This document shows positions 6,276 through 13,932 of a DNA stretch of 52,749 nucleotides, in pieces. The stretch is from Bacteroidales bacterium UBA1189. GTDB taxonomy: Bacteria > Bacteroidota > Bacteroidia > Bacteroidales > Bacteroidaceae. The notes beneath the pieces were generated by a model. That model was not told the origin of the DNA, searched no databases, and worked only from the letters and a program-made list of their open reading frames with translations. The stretch covers positions 47,290 through 100,038 of the forward strand of contig DBYJ01000011.1 of the NCBI GenBank assembly GCA_002309805.1, read 5' to 3'. The translations under genes and the position numbers were made by a program. The first letter of the stretch is position 1; each line of letters opens with the position of its first letter.

Positions 6276-8615
6276 ATGAGAAAATATTCATCTTGGGCTT
6301 TAATGCTAATGCTGGCTATGCTGACCGTGGAGGCGTCTGCGACTAAGTTCGTCGAGCTTAGGGTAATTGACAAGGATTATTTGATGGTGCATTTCCGCGA
6401 TGGGGAGGTGCATTATCGCGACGATGCTACAGGGCCGAGCGCCTATCTGGGGCATTCATTTGCAGAGGGTGACGACACGTTGCTGGTTTTTGGTGCAAGG
6501 TTAGATGCCGAGGCTGCTGGAAGGGCAGGGGATTGGATAATCCGTTCCGCTGACGACAAGGGATTCGGCACGCAACATGCCACAGAGGCCTGGAGGAAAT
6601 CAAAGCCCATGAATACCGACAACACGCTTACCAGCGAACTGGACCATTGGATATTCCTCCGTTTACCCATGCCGATGCGGCAGGGATGTAACTATACTGT
6701 CGACATTCCTTCGGGCGTGGGGGCTGATGTCGCTTCTGCTATAGTTTGCTTCGATATTTGGACGACACCCTCCGAAGCCGTGCACGTGAATATCTTAGGT
6801 TATAGCCCTTACGAGACGGTGAAGGAGGCAGACCTCTATCTCTGGCTGGGCGAGGGCGGACAACGTTACTACAAGTCGTTCGAAGGAAAGAAGGTATGGC
6901 TTTATAACGTGGAAACAGGAAAACGGCGCAAGGTGGGCAATGTACGCTTTTGGAAGCCAGCCTCGGATTTCGAGCAGGAGGCCAATAAGAAGAATATGAC
7001 TGGTTCGGACGTTTGGAACATTGATTTTCAGGAATCCCGCGCAGGGCGCTACCGCTTGGTCGTTGAGGATGTGGGTTGCAGCATGGACTTCGATATCGGA
7101 AATGAAGTTTATTTCCAGCCCTACCGCTATTCCGTGCGGGGCTACTATTACATGCGTCTGGGCGAGCCTATCGACCCTGAGCATGTTAACCCCGTTCCTC
7201 GTCAGCCCCGTTTCATTCCTGAAGTGGATCCTGTCGGTTTCACCGTCTATCTGACGGAATTGCATCCTTGGCATCCTGACTGGTGGAAGATGCACGGCGA
7301 CACTTGGGACGAACCCCACTTCAAGCCGGCCCTTGAGTCCTTCTTCTGGCAGTATCGCCTGCCTGGAAACCCTGTTAACACGGAGGTGCGTGGCGGACAT
7401 TCCGATGCTTTTGATTGGGATCGGCATTTGGCGCATGTTAGTAACATCTACGACTTGTTGCTTCCTTATCTGCTGACGGATGGGCGACTTTCAGAGGACA
7501 ATCTTGGTATTCGTGAAAGTGGAAACACCATCCCCGACCTCATGGACGAGGCTAGAAACGAGGTGGATTTCTTCCTCAGCATCCGCGACGGAGAGGCTTA
7601 CTCGCAGGGCGTTACGAATCCTTCGAAGGAGTGGACTATCATGTTCCAAGCGGGATGTACCACTATGGCTGCTTGGGCAAATGCTGCGAATTGCGCCATG
7701 ATGGCAGAAGCTTTCCGCATCCTGTGCACCAAGTCAGGAGATAACGAGGAACACCAGCAATTGCTTGACTACTACACGCAGGAGGCTGTCAAGGCATTCC
7801 GTTTTGCCAGCCGTCAGGAGGATTTGCAACTCGACGACATGCAGGATATCGGTAGCGCCCGTATGCGAGGACGTGATTTCCGCCAGATGGCTGCTGCTTA
7901 TCTTTATAATGTTACAGGCGATACGGAGTGGGAGCGCATCATGGTTGAGGAGAGTGTAGTTAAGGACTCTTCGTCGAAAATCTTCGATAAGGGACGTGAC
8001 GGCTACTATCAGATTTGGGGTACGGCAGCCTATCTCACTTGTCCTCGTGAGCGCCACTATCCTGAACTATACGAAAATATGAAGGCATCCGTTTCTGCTC
8101 ATGCTGACGAGAACAACGTCAGCAAGCTCGCCCTTCGTCCCTCGCGCCGTACCGCTAATGACCCCCGTTGGCAGACGTCCGAAAACCTCCAACTGGTGAT
8201 GATGGCTCATTATGTGGCAACCAGCAAAGCACGTCGTCTGGAATTGGAGCGCGCCATGTATAGCGAGGCTGGATGGGGTTTGGGGCGCAATCCTTCCAAT
8301 ACCGTCGAGATGACGGGATTGGGTGAGCGTCATATAACCGATTGTTATACCACAGGGCGTAACGACGGAGTGCCTGGCACGCATCCAGGTCAGACGCCCT
8401 TCAACGGTACGGAAACGTGGAGTCCGGGCCATAATGGAGGCGATGCGCGTGTCATCCTCGGACGTTGCTATCCCGATTGGTATACGGGTGGCTGGCCTCA
8501 GCAGGAGAGCTTCTTCAATATCCGTTATATGTGGGTGAATGGCGAATTCACGCCTCGCGAAACCATGCGCGGCAAAATGGCGCTTCTTGCCTACCTTTAT
8601 GGCATTAGAAAATAA
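6276..8615 (+). CDS. Secreted glycoside hydrolase family 9 protein
   Basis: A 779-residue protein with an N-terminal signal peptide (MRKYSSWALMLMLAMLTVEA). After a beta-rich N-terminal part comes an Ig-like CelD_N-type module near residue 171 (VHVNILGYSPYETVKEADLY) and then the (alpha/alpha)6 GH9 domain. Its GGHSDAFDWDRH near residue 373 corresponds to the GGWYDAGDY-type motif that carries the catalytic aspartates. LGRNPSN near 665 and the ETWSPGHNGGD region near 710 are typical of the C-terminal active-site part. GH9 enzymes cleave beta-1,4-glucans or related beta-glycans; the exact substrate cannot be read here. The start follows the promoter at 6218-6246. No SusC/SusD pair is adjacent, so it is not in a classical polysaccharide utilisation locus. 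Confidence 0.85.
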   Translation: MRKYSSWALMLMLAMLTVEASATKFVELRVIDKDYLMVHFRDGEVHYRDDATGPSAYLGHSFAEGDDTLLVFGARLDAEAAGRAGDWIIRSADDKGFGTQHATEAWRKSKPMNTDNTLTSELDHWIFLRLPMPMRQGCNYTVDIPSGVGADVASAIVCFDIWTTPSEAVHVNILGYSPYETVKEADLYLWLGEGGQRYYKSFEGKKVWLYNVETGKRRKVGNVRFWKPASDFEQEANKKNMTGSDVWNIDFQESRAGRYRLVVEDVGCSMDFDIGNEVYFQPYRYSVRGYYYMRLGEPIDPEHVNPVPRQPRFIPEVDPVGFTVYLTELHPWHPDWWKMHGDTWDEPHFKPALESFFWQYRLPGNPVNTEVRGGHSDAFDWDRHLAHVSNIYDLLLPYLLTDGRLSEDNLGIRESGNTIPDLMDEARNEVDFFLSIRDGEAYSQGVTNPSKEWTIMFQAGCTTMAAWANAANCAMMAEAFRILCTKSGDNEEHQQLLDYYTQEAVKAFRFASRQEDLQLDDMQDIGSARMRGRDFRQMAAAYLYNVTGDTEWERIMVEESVVKDSSSKIFDKGRDGYYQIWGTAAYLTCPRERHYPELYENMKASVSAHADENNVSKLALRPSRRTANDPRWQTSENLQLVMMAHYVATSKARRLELERAMYSEAGWGLGRNPSNTVEMTGLGERHITDCYTTGRNDGVPGTHPGQTPFNGTETWSPGHNGGDARVILGRCYPDWYTGGWPQQESFFNIRYMWVNGEFTPRETMRGKMALLAYLYGIRK

Positions 8616-8658
8616 CTCTTAACTCTTAATTCTTAATTCTTAACTCTTAATTCTTAAT
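8613..8658. repeat. Heptamer array supplying stop codons to both convergent genes
   Basis: TAACTCT/TAATTCT units repeat every seven bases from 8613 to 8654, six full units. The first three bases are the GH9 stop codon, and bases 8647-8649 are the stop codon of the methyltransferase on the other strand. Because seven is not a multiple of three, TAA recurs in every frame on both strands. Confidence 0.8.
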
Positions 8659-9573
8659 GACTGCCCGCGTGTTTCTTTCCCAGAATACGCCATCGGCATA
8701 GCCCTGAATGGACTTGTCCTCGTCAGCAAGGAGTAGGCGTTTCTCAGCCAGACATGCGTAAGTCTCGTCTATCTCCACGCCACAATAGTGCCTGCCCAGT
8801 TTCTTGGCAACAACGGACGTTGTGCCGCTACCGAGGAAGGGGTCGAACACGATGTCTCCTGGCTCGCTGCTAGCAAGGATGAGCTTGGCTATCAGCTTCT
8901 CGGGCTTTTGCGTGGGGTGGGCGGTATTTTCAGCCATAGACCAATAAGGGATGCTGATGTCGTCCCAGAAATTCGACGGACAGGTGTTGCGGAAGTTCCC
9001 TTCGTCCGTCTCTTCCCAGTCCTTGGGCTTGCCGTCCTGCCGGTAGGGGGCGATGACGCGTCGACGTTGCATGACGGCTTCGACGTGAAAGCAATAGTCC
9101 TTCGGGTTAGCAACGGCATACCAGATATCCTCCATTGCGTTTTTCCAGTTATGGGTAGAGCCTCGTCCCTTTTCGCGCTGCCAGGTGATGCGGTTCAGTA
9201 CATGCAGGAAGGGTTGTAGTTCCTCGTAGAGTACTACGCTACTGCGCCAGTCTCCACAGAGGTAGAGCGTTCCGTCGGGCTTCAGCTTTTCGATAACACG
9301 TGGCAGCCACGAACGGATGTAGGCTCTGTAATCGTCGTTAGAACCCGCTTTGAACTGAGCTGTGCCGAAGCGCTTGCTGAGGTTGTAAGGCGGATCGATG
9401 ATGATGAGGTCGGCAAAATGATTGGGAATCTTATTGATAACCTTCAGTAAGTCAGCACGGATGGTGACATCGGTAAACCCCTGCGGCATACGGCGTAACG
9501 AGTAGAGCCGTCTCCTCAGTTCCTTCCGCTCAGTCTCGCTTAGCGTCATCGTCTTATTGCGTGGTGACTTCAT
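8647..9573 (-). CDS. Site-specific DNA methyltransferase, beta-class (probable N6-adenine)
   Basis: The start is ATG 9573, as the frame upstream begins at a TTG within the promoter. The 308-residue protein has catalytic motif IV DPPYNL at residues 60-65, a variable target-recognition part, and the AdoMet motif DPFLGSGTT at 244-252. Motif IV before motif I is the beta-class order of M.HinfI, CcrM and DpnA relatives. HPTQKPEKLI at 219-228 is motif X. It ends soon after motif I without the C-terminal extension of CcrM. No restriction nuclease is adjacent, so it is either an orphan or works with a gene elsewhere. The last residues (VIKN) and the stop come from the heptamer repeat, so the original C-terminus may have been different. 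Confidence 0.85.
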   Translation of the reverse strand: MKSPRNKTMTLSETERKELRRRLYSLRRMPQGFTDVTIRADLLKVINKIPNHFADLIIIDPPYNLSKRFGTAQFKAGSNDDYRAYIRSWLPRVIEKLKPDGTLYLCGDWRSSVVLYEELQPFLHVLNRITWQREKGRGSTHNWKNAMEDIWYAVANPKDYCFHVEAVMQRRRVIAPYRQDGKPKDWEETDEGNFRNTCPSNFWDDISIPYWSMAENTAHPTQKPEKLIAKLILASSEPGDIVFDPFLGSGTTSVVAKKLGRHYCGVEIDETYACLAEKRLLLADEDKSIQGYADGVFWERNTRAVIKN

Positions 9574-9579
9574 GGGCGA

Positions 9580-9610
9580 CAAAGATAGGGTGAGCCGAGC
9601 GAAAATGCAA
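9580..9610 (-). promoter_or_regulatory. Promoter of the methyltransferase, inside cassette copy A
   Basis: On the minus strand TTG (9610-9608), exactly 20 bases, then TATCTTTG (9587-9580). The -7 box ends six bases before the ATG at 9573, so the transcript would be nearly leaderless. The TTG belongs to the palindrome TGCAAATTTATTTGCA at 9606-9621. Confidence 0.65.
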
Positions 9611-9734
9611 ATTTATTTGCAATTTTCCGAGGCGACCCCTATCTAAAACCAAAGGTTAAAGATAGTGCAAGGCGAGCGATAATGCAAATTTATTTGCAAT
9701 TATCCGAGCCGCAGCCTATCTTAAACCGAAGGTT
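9581..9734. repeat. Two tandem 77-base mirror-promoter cassettes (copies A and B)
   Basis: Copy A (9581-9657) and copy B (9658-9734) are direct repeats with a 77-base period. Each has CAAATTTATTTG at its centre (9608-9619, 9685-9696), 20-base spacers on both sides, and a -7-like box at each end: TATCTTTG and TATCTAAA in A, TATCTTTA and TATCTTAA in B. Only the leftward box of A is a full match to TAnnTTTG. Confidence 0.75.
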
Positions 9735-10447
9735 AAAGGTACGATTAAGAGAATGAAATACCAAATAAATTTGAGTATTTCTGAGCGTAAGTACCTAAAA
9801 GCCCCAAAGGGGATTAAAAGTAATCAAAAAACGAACGAACAAATCACCAAACAAAAAAAACAATAATGAAGCGAGCGAAATACTAAATAACTTCTATCCT
9901 TTTCCTATATAGAAAAGCGTGGAAAACGCCTAAAATCTGTCATAATCCTTCACTATCCTTCACTTATTCTCCCCTTATAATCAACAACTTTGACAGAATG
10001 AAAGAAATGACAGAGAAAAAAACATTTTTTTTCTTCTGCTTGCATCTGCAGACAACCATATAGGTTAGTGACGGGTTGAAAAACATCCTTTCCTATAACA
10101 AATACCTCTCTGCTGCACGGTTTCCATTTTAACCCGTCACAACTTTAACGTATTTGATACTGCCCGCTCAGAATCAAACTCTATCTAATTAGAATCAAAC
10201 TCTGGCAAATTAGAATCAAACTCTACGAAAATAAAATCAAACTCTACGCGCACAGAATAAAGCGTTATTGAGGTAGTTCTATGTCTTTGCAAAAAGACAA
10301 ATCCTTCTCCCTTTTTTGATTTTACGCTCGCTGCTATGTTCGTTGTTTCTTTTTATCACTAATTATAATCCCCTTTGGGGCTTTTAGGTACTTACGCTCA
10401 GAAATACTCAAATAAATTTGGTATTTCATTTGCATAATCGTATCTTT
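9735..10447. mobile_element. 713-bp element with 82-bp imperfect terminal inverted repeats
   Basis: Bases 9735-9816 and 10366-10447 are inverted copies with about 76 of 82 positions identical. The 549-base interior has no convincing gene. It holds a 10-bp inverted repeat GTGACGGGTT (10068-10077) / AACCCGTCAC (10131-10140), a 21-base tandem array, and otherwise A/T-rich sequence. Each arm has the same geometry as cassettes A and B, with outward promoters: TTG-20-TATCTTTG on the right, TTG-20-TACCTTTA on the left. Most like a MITE or a solo non-autonomous element; no target duplication was identified. Confidence 0.6.
10171..10258. repeat. 21-base tandem array, four units and a partial
   Basis: GAATCAAACTCT begins at 10171, 10192, 10213 and (as AAATCAAACTCT) 10234, an exact 21-base period, with a decayed fifth start at 10255. 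The units differ in their last eight bases. It lies inside the inverted-repeat element and has in-frame stops, so it is non-coding. The reverse complement core AGAGTTTGATTCT resembles the unit core at 27231-27243. Confidence 0.85.
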
Positions 10448-10448
10448 G
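10418..10448 (+). promoter_or_regulatory. Promoter of the MNT/HEPN pair, in the right inverted repeat
   Basis: TTG (10418-10420), a 20-base spacer and TATCTTTG (10441-10448), followed 28 bases later by the ATG of the nucleotidyltransferase gene at 10477. The TTG and spacer are part of the right arm of the element. Confidence 0.65.
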
Positions 10449-10476
10449 TCGCCGAAGTTCTCCACAAAAGAAGAAA

Positions 10477-10803
10477 ATGGAAAGCGCAAAGGTTATCGAA
10501 AACATCCGGCAGGTGGCTGCACGCGTATTGCCCAAGGGCAGTTCGCTCTATCTCTACGGCTCACGTGCTCGAGGCGATTTCCACGAAGACAGCGACTGGG
10601 ATTTATTGCTATTGCTTGACAAAAAAAGCCTGACACACGAGGACTTCAACAAATACTCCTATCCGTTTGTTGAAATGGGCTGGGACATAGGCGAGGACAT
10701 CCGCCCTCACGCCTATACCAAGGACGAGTGGTACAACGGTCCTCATGCAATGTTTTACTATAATGTAGAAGAAGATAAAAAAGCTATCTATGGGACTAAC
10801 TGA
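10477..10803 (+). CDS. MNT-type minimal nucleotidyltransferase (probable antitoxin)
   Basis: A 108-residue protein with the nucleotidyltransferase signature GSRARGDFHEDSDWD at residues 28-42; Asp40 and Asp42 are the expected metal-binding residues. This small family pairs with HEPN proteins. In characterised MNT/HEPN systems the nucleotidyltransferase adenylylates the HEPN toxin and so neutralises it. The next gene starts 14 bases before this one ends, which supports a two-gene toxin-antitoxin unit. Function here is by family and context. Confidence 0.85.
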   Translation: MESAKVIENIRQVAARVLPKGSSLYLYGSRARGDFHEDSDWDLLLLLDKKSLTHEDFNKYSYPFVEMGWDIGEDIRPHAYTKDEWYNGPHAMFYYNVEEDKKAIYGTN

Positions 10804-11197
10804 AAACGAACATCAGATAATCGTTAATCTCGAATTGGAGAAAGCGCAAAACACATTCTCTGATATGGAGTTTTGCATGAATGGCAAAAAATGGGAGTCA
10901 GCAGCAAACCGTCTTTATTATGCCTTGTTTCATGCAATGACAGCTTCATTGATAAACGATGGATATAATGTGAAAAGTCATCGAGGTGTAATGGCATTGT
11001 TTGGAGAGCATTACGTCAAGAGCGGACTCTTTTCAAAAGAAGATGGGGCTCTGTTTTCTGATGTGGTGATTATGCGTGATAATGCAGACTATAATTGTTT
11101 TTTTGAAGCAGACGAGGAAAAGTTACAACCATACGTTACTCCTGCCCGCCAGCTCATTGTCAGAATCAGGCAGTATATCTCAGCAAAGAATAACTAA
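10790..11197 (+). CDS. HEPN-domain protein (probable toxin partner of MNT)
   Basis: The 135-residue helical protein starts with ATG 10790, overlapping the nucleotidyltransferase gene by 14 bases. The family features are the WESAANRLYYALFHAM helix (residues 35-50) and MRDNADYNCFF (95-105). HEPN ribonucleases usually carry R-x4-6-H. Here Arg96 is followed by DNADYN with no histidine in the expected window; Tyr101 stands in that region. It may therefore belong to the HEPN branch that lacks the catalytic histidine, or use other residues. Together with MNT it forms a probable toxin-antitoxin or anti-phage pair. Confidence 0.8.
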   Translation: MGLTENEHQIIVNLELEKAQNTFSDMEFCMNGKKWESAANRLYYALFHAMTASLINDGYNVKSHRGVMALFGEHYVKSGLFSKEDGALFSDVVIMRDNADYNCFFEADEEKLQPYVTPARQLIVRIRQYISAKNN

Positions 11198-11583
11198 CAT
11201 CTCGAATAAAAACACAGTGTTCTCAGTAAAAACACAAGATTTTTTCAATCTTCAATCTTCAATTTTCAATCTCAAATTTTTAATCTTTCGTGACGGGTTA
11301 AAAAGAAAACCGCTCAGTAGGGGCCACTTTGTTAGTGGAATACATCTACGAACACACAGCGCTACAAGCAAGAATTTCTACAACGTCTGCAAAAACACCA
11401 AGTCCCCCCTCTCTCACTTTTGTATGTTTACGGGATTTTCCATTGAGAAGCGAATGTGCAAGCCGTTTTAACGAAAGACAAAGATTTTGATGTTTTTTAC
11501 TGAATGTGTTTTTCAGATGTAACGTCTTACTAGAGATAATTCATTTTTTCCCCAAAAAACAAATAGAATTCAATAAAAAAGAG
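11198..11583. other. Gene-free gap with decayed repeats
   Basis: The gap holds two TAAAAACAC units 20 bases apart (11207, 11227), a run of CAATCTT-like units (11246-11280), and a third copy of GTGACGGGTT at 11290-11299, the 10-mer that forms the inverted repeat inside the element at 9735-10447. The rest includes an open stretch near 11300-11470 that I do not recognise and do not call a gene. It may be a remnant of another element. Confidence 0.5.
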
Positions 11584-11591
11584 TATCTTTG
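11584..11591 (+). promoter_or_regulatory. Putative -7 box of the defence operon
   Basis: TATCTTTG is a full match to TAnnTTTG, 32 bases before the ATG at 11624. It makes the in-frame GTG at 11597 an unlikely start because that lies at the expected transcription start. No clear -33 TTG. Confidence 0.5.
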
Positions 11592-11623
11592 CAACCGTGA
11601 AAAAAATCCCACCACAAAGGAGA

Positions 11624-12682
11624 ATGGCAAACAATAATCTGAACGCTGCAAAGGCTGCAAAGAAAGATGAGTTCTACACTCAGTTGGAGGACATCAACAA
11701 TGAATTGCGTCATTACCGTGAGCAATTTCGTGGCAAGACCGTATTGTGTAATTGCGATGACCCGCGTGTATCGAACTTCTTCACTTACTTTGCCTATAAC
11801 TTTGAGTTCTTAGGGTTGAGGCGGCTCATTACAACTTGCTACAAAAGCCAAAATATGGACTTGTTCAGTCAGAACAAGAGTGAACAAGCCATATACTTGA
11901 TATATGATGGTGACAAGAACGGAAACAACATTCCAGATCCAGAAGAAATCGGCATTCATCCATTGAAAGGCGATGGTGACTTCCGAAGCCGTGAGTGTGT
12001 TGAGTTACTGAAGCAGGCAGATATTGTTGTTACAAATCCACCGTTCTCATTATTTCGCGAATATGTGGCTCAGTTGATGGAATATGACAAGAAGTTCTTG
12101 ATAATAGGCAATGTCAATGCCATAAATTATCGAGAAATCTTTCCATATATTATGCAGAATAAGATATGGTTAGGTCCAAGCATCCACAGCGGAGACCGTA
12201 AATTTGGGGTTCCTGATAGCTATGAATTGAATGCTTCGGGCTGCGGTATAGATGAAACAGGAAGAAAATTTATCCGCGTTAAAGGTGTCCGTTGGTTTAC
12301 AAATCTTGATTATAAGGAGCGTCATGAAGACCTCATCCTTTATAAACATTATACACCAGAGGAATATCCTTTATACGACAACTATGAAGCAATTGAAATA
12401 AATAAAGTAGAAAATATCCCTTTTGATTATGATGGTGTTATGGGCGTTCCCTTAACATTCCTCGACAAATACAACCCTGACCAGTTCGAGATAATTTGGC
12501 GCAGCCATGACATAGAGTGGGTAGAGAATAGATGTACTTTTTTTCGACCTCCTACGGCAGAGAAATTGGCAAAATATAAGAAGGCAGATAAAACTTGGCG
12601 TGTACAAATCCCATATATAACGGATGCTAATGACAATGCTAAAATGACATATCAACGAATTTTCATCCGAAGAAAGAACTGA
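11624..12682 (+). CDS. EcoRI-family adenine-specific DNA methyltransferase
   Basis: The start at ATG 11624 has AGGAG just upstream, although very close. The 352-residue protein opens MANNNLNAAKAAKKDEFYTQ, the typical N-terminus of the EcoRI-type methylase family, and has the catalytic motif NPPF at residues 138-141 (VVTNPPFSLFREY). Full family features continue (LGPSIHSGDRKFGVPDSY; YDGVMGVPLTFLDKYNPDQF). It should methylate adenine in a specific sequence, but no EcoRI-like endonuclease is next to it. Instead it opens a six-gene co-directional operon with small gaps, which suggests that it marks self DNA for one of the nucleases downstream. Confidence 0.9.
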   Translation: MANNNLNAAKAAKKDEFYTQLEDINNELRHYREQFRGKTVLCNCDDPRVSNFFTYFAYNFEFLGLRRLITTCYKSQNMDLFSQNKSEQAIYLIYDGDKNGNNIPDPEEIGIHPLKGDGDFRSRECVELLKQADIVVTNPPFSLFREYVAQLMEYDKKFLIIGNVNAINYREIFPYIMQNKIWLGPSIHSGDRKFGVPDSYELNASGCGIDETGRKFIRVKGVRWFTNLDYKERHEDLILYKHYTPEEYPLYDNYEAIEINKVENIPFDYDGVMGVPLTFLDKYNPDQFEIIWRSHDIEWVENRCTFFRPPTAEKLAKYKKADKTWRVQIPYITDANDNAKMTYQRIFIRRKN

Positions 12683-12710
12683 CTTTATTCAATGCAAATA
12701 AATTGAGATT

Positions 12711-13928
12711 ATGATAGACAATTTAAGAATTAGGAATTACAAATCAATTGTAGATTTATCAATTGATTTAGGCCGTTTCAATGTAATTATTGGAACAAAT
12801 GGGTGTGGCAAATCTAATATTTTAGAGGCGATAACATTAGCATCTGCAGCAAGCCAAAACAAGCTTGATGCTGAATCTTTAAATAATAGAAGTATTCGTG
12901 AGACTGAGCCTCAATTTATGATGAATGCTTTTGATGATACAGAAAACGATTTAAACGAATCTGTGATTTCTATCGACATAAATAGTGATGAATATGAAAA
13001 AGGAACAAGTGCAATAATTGGGTATTCATCCGCTGAAGAAAAGTGGGTGAATAGAGGTAATATTACAGATAAACCAAAAGTTGTTATCGCTTTTGAACAA
13101 ATCAAGGAAATGTCAAAAGGCCCTGAAGATTTTGAGAAATACAAATCAATGATTCAGGACAATATGGATACATATATTAAAATTATGCACTTTATAACAA
13201 AGAACAAGGGGAAAAAGTCAGTTACAATGTCAGACCTCTACAATTCTTTTGACGAACAAGATATTAAAAGGCCTTCTTTTTCAAGTTTTATTGCCTTTCG
13301 TCCTGTAGAAAAGATCTTGCGAGACTTTAATAATTTTACTACTTATCCGTTAGGAAGTAGAGGTGAAGGATTATTTCAATACCTAAAAAAGGTCAGTAAT
13401 CAAAACGAGGGCAAAGATTTGTTTATTAAAATCAATGATGGGCTGAAGATGCTTGACTGGTTTGACGGCTTTAATATTCCTGACGATTTGCTAACAAATG
13501 AATACAAGTTGTCAATCGGTGACAAATACCTAAAAGATTCGTTGCATTATTTCGACCAAAGAAGTACGAACGAAGGCTTCCTGTATCTGTTGTTCTTCCT
13601 GACACTTTTCAACAGTAAAGACACACCTCAGTTCTTTGCTGTTGACAATATTGAAACATCTTTTAATCCTGGACTATGCCAGAGCCTGACAAGATATTTG
13701 GTGAAGACAACAAAAGAAAACGAAAAGCAGGTCATCCTAACCACCCATAATCCTTTCGTGCTGGACGGGATGGATTTATCAGATGACGAGGTCCGATTGT
13801 TTGTTTGTCGTCGAGACATTGATGGTCATACGAAAATTGAGCGTGTTAGATACCGTGAGGACAGAAAGATGTCACTTTCAGAATTGTGGATGTCTGGTTT
13901 GATTGGTGCTTTACCTGATAATTTCTAA
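12711..13928 (+). CDS. AAA-family ATPase (OLD/AAA_21-like) of a defence module
   Basis: A 405-residue protein with an ABC-type ATPase fold split by a helical insert. Walker A is GTNGCGKS at residues 28-35, the Walker B region is FFAVDNIETS near 307, and the H-loop is TTHNP near 343. VDN-IE replaces the usual LLDEPE, a variant seen in defence ATPases of the AAA_21 group. It is followed after four bases by a TOPRIM-like gene, the same partner type as in OLD-family and PARIS-type systems. Probably a sensor or clamp that controls its nuclease partner. Visibly AT-rich compared with the flanking housekeeping genes, a sign of transfer. Confidence 0.8.
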   Translation: MIDNLRIRNYKSIVDLSIDLGRFNVIIGTNGCGKSNILEAITLASAASQNKLDAESLNNRSIRETEPQFMMNAFDDTENDLNESVISIDINSDEYEKGTSAIIGYSSAEEKWVNRGNITDKPKVVIAFEQIKEMSKGPEDFEKYKSMIQDNMDTYIKIMHFITKNKGKKSVTMSDLYNSFDEQDIKRPSFSSFIAFRPVEKILRDFNNFTTYPLGSRGEGLFQYLKKVSNQNEGKDLFIKINDGLKMLDWFDGFNIPDDLLTNEYKLSIGDKYLKDSLHYFDQRSTNEGFLYLLFFLTLFNSKDTPQFFAVDNIETSFNPGLCQSLTRYLVKTTKENEKQVILTTHNPFVLDGMDLSDDEVRLFVCRRDIDGHTKIERVRYREDRKMSLSELWMSGLIGALPDNF

Positions 13929-13932
13929 CGTC

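Noticed and set aside
9741..10440. Autonomous transposon with its own transposase
   Set aside because: There is no open frame of useful length or transposase motif between the inverted arms.
11076..11471. A 131-codon open frame after HEPN
   Set aside because: Its first part is the HEPN gene in another frame and its second part is repeat-rich gap sequence; no domain is seen.
11624..12682. Complete EcoRI-like restriction-modification pair
   Set aside because: Only the methylase is present; none of the next five genes resembles the EcoRI endonuclease.
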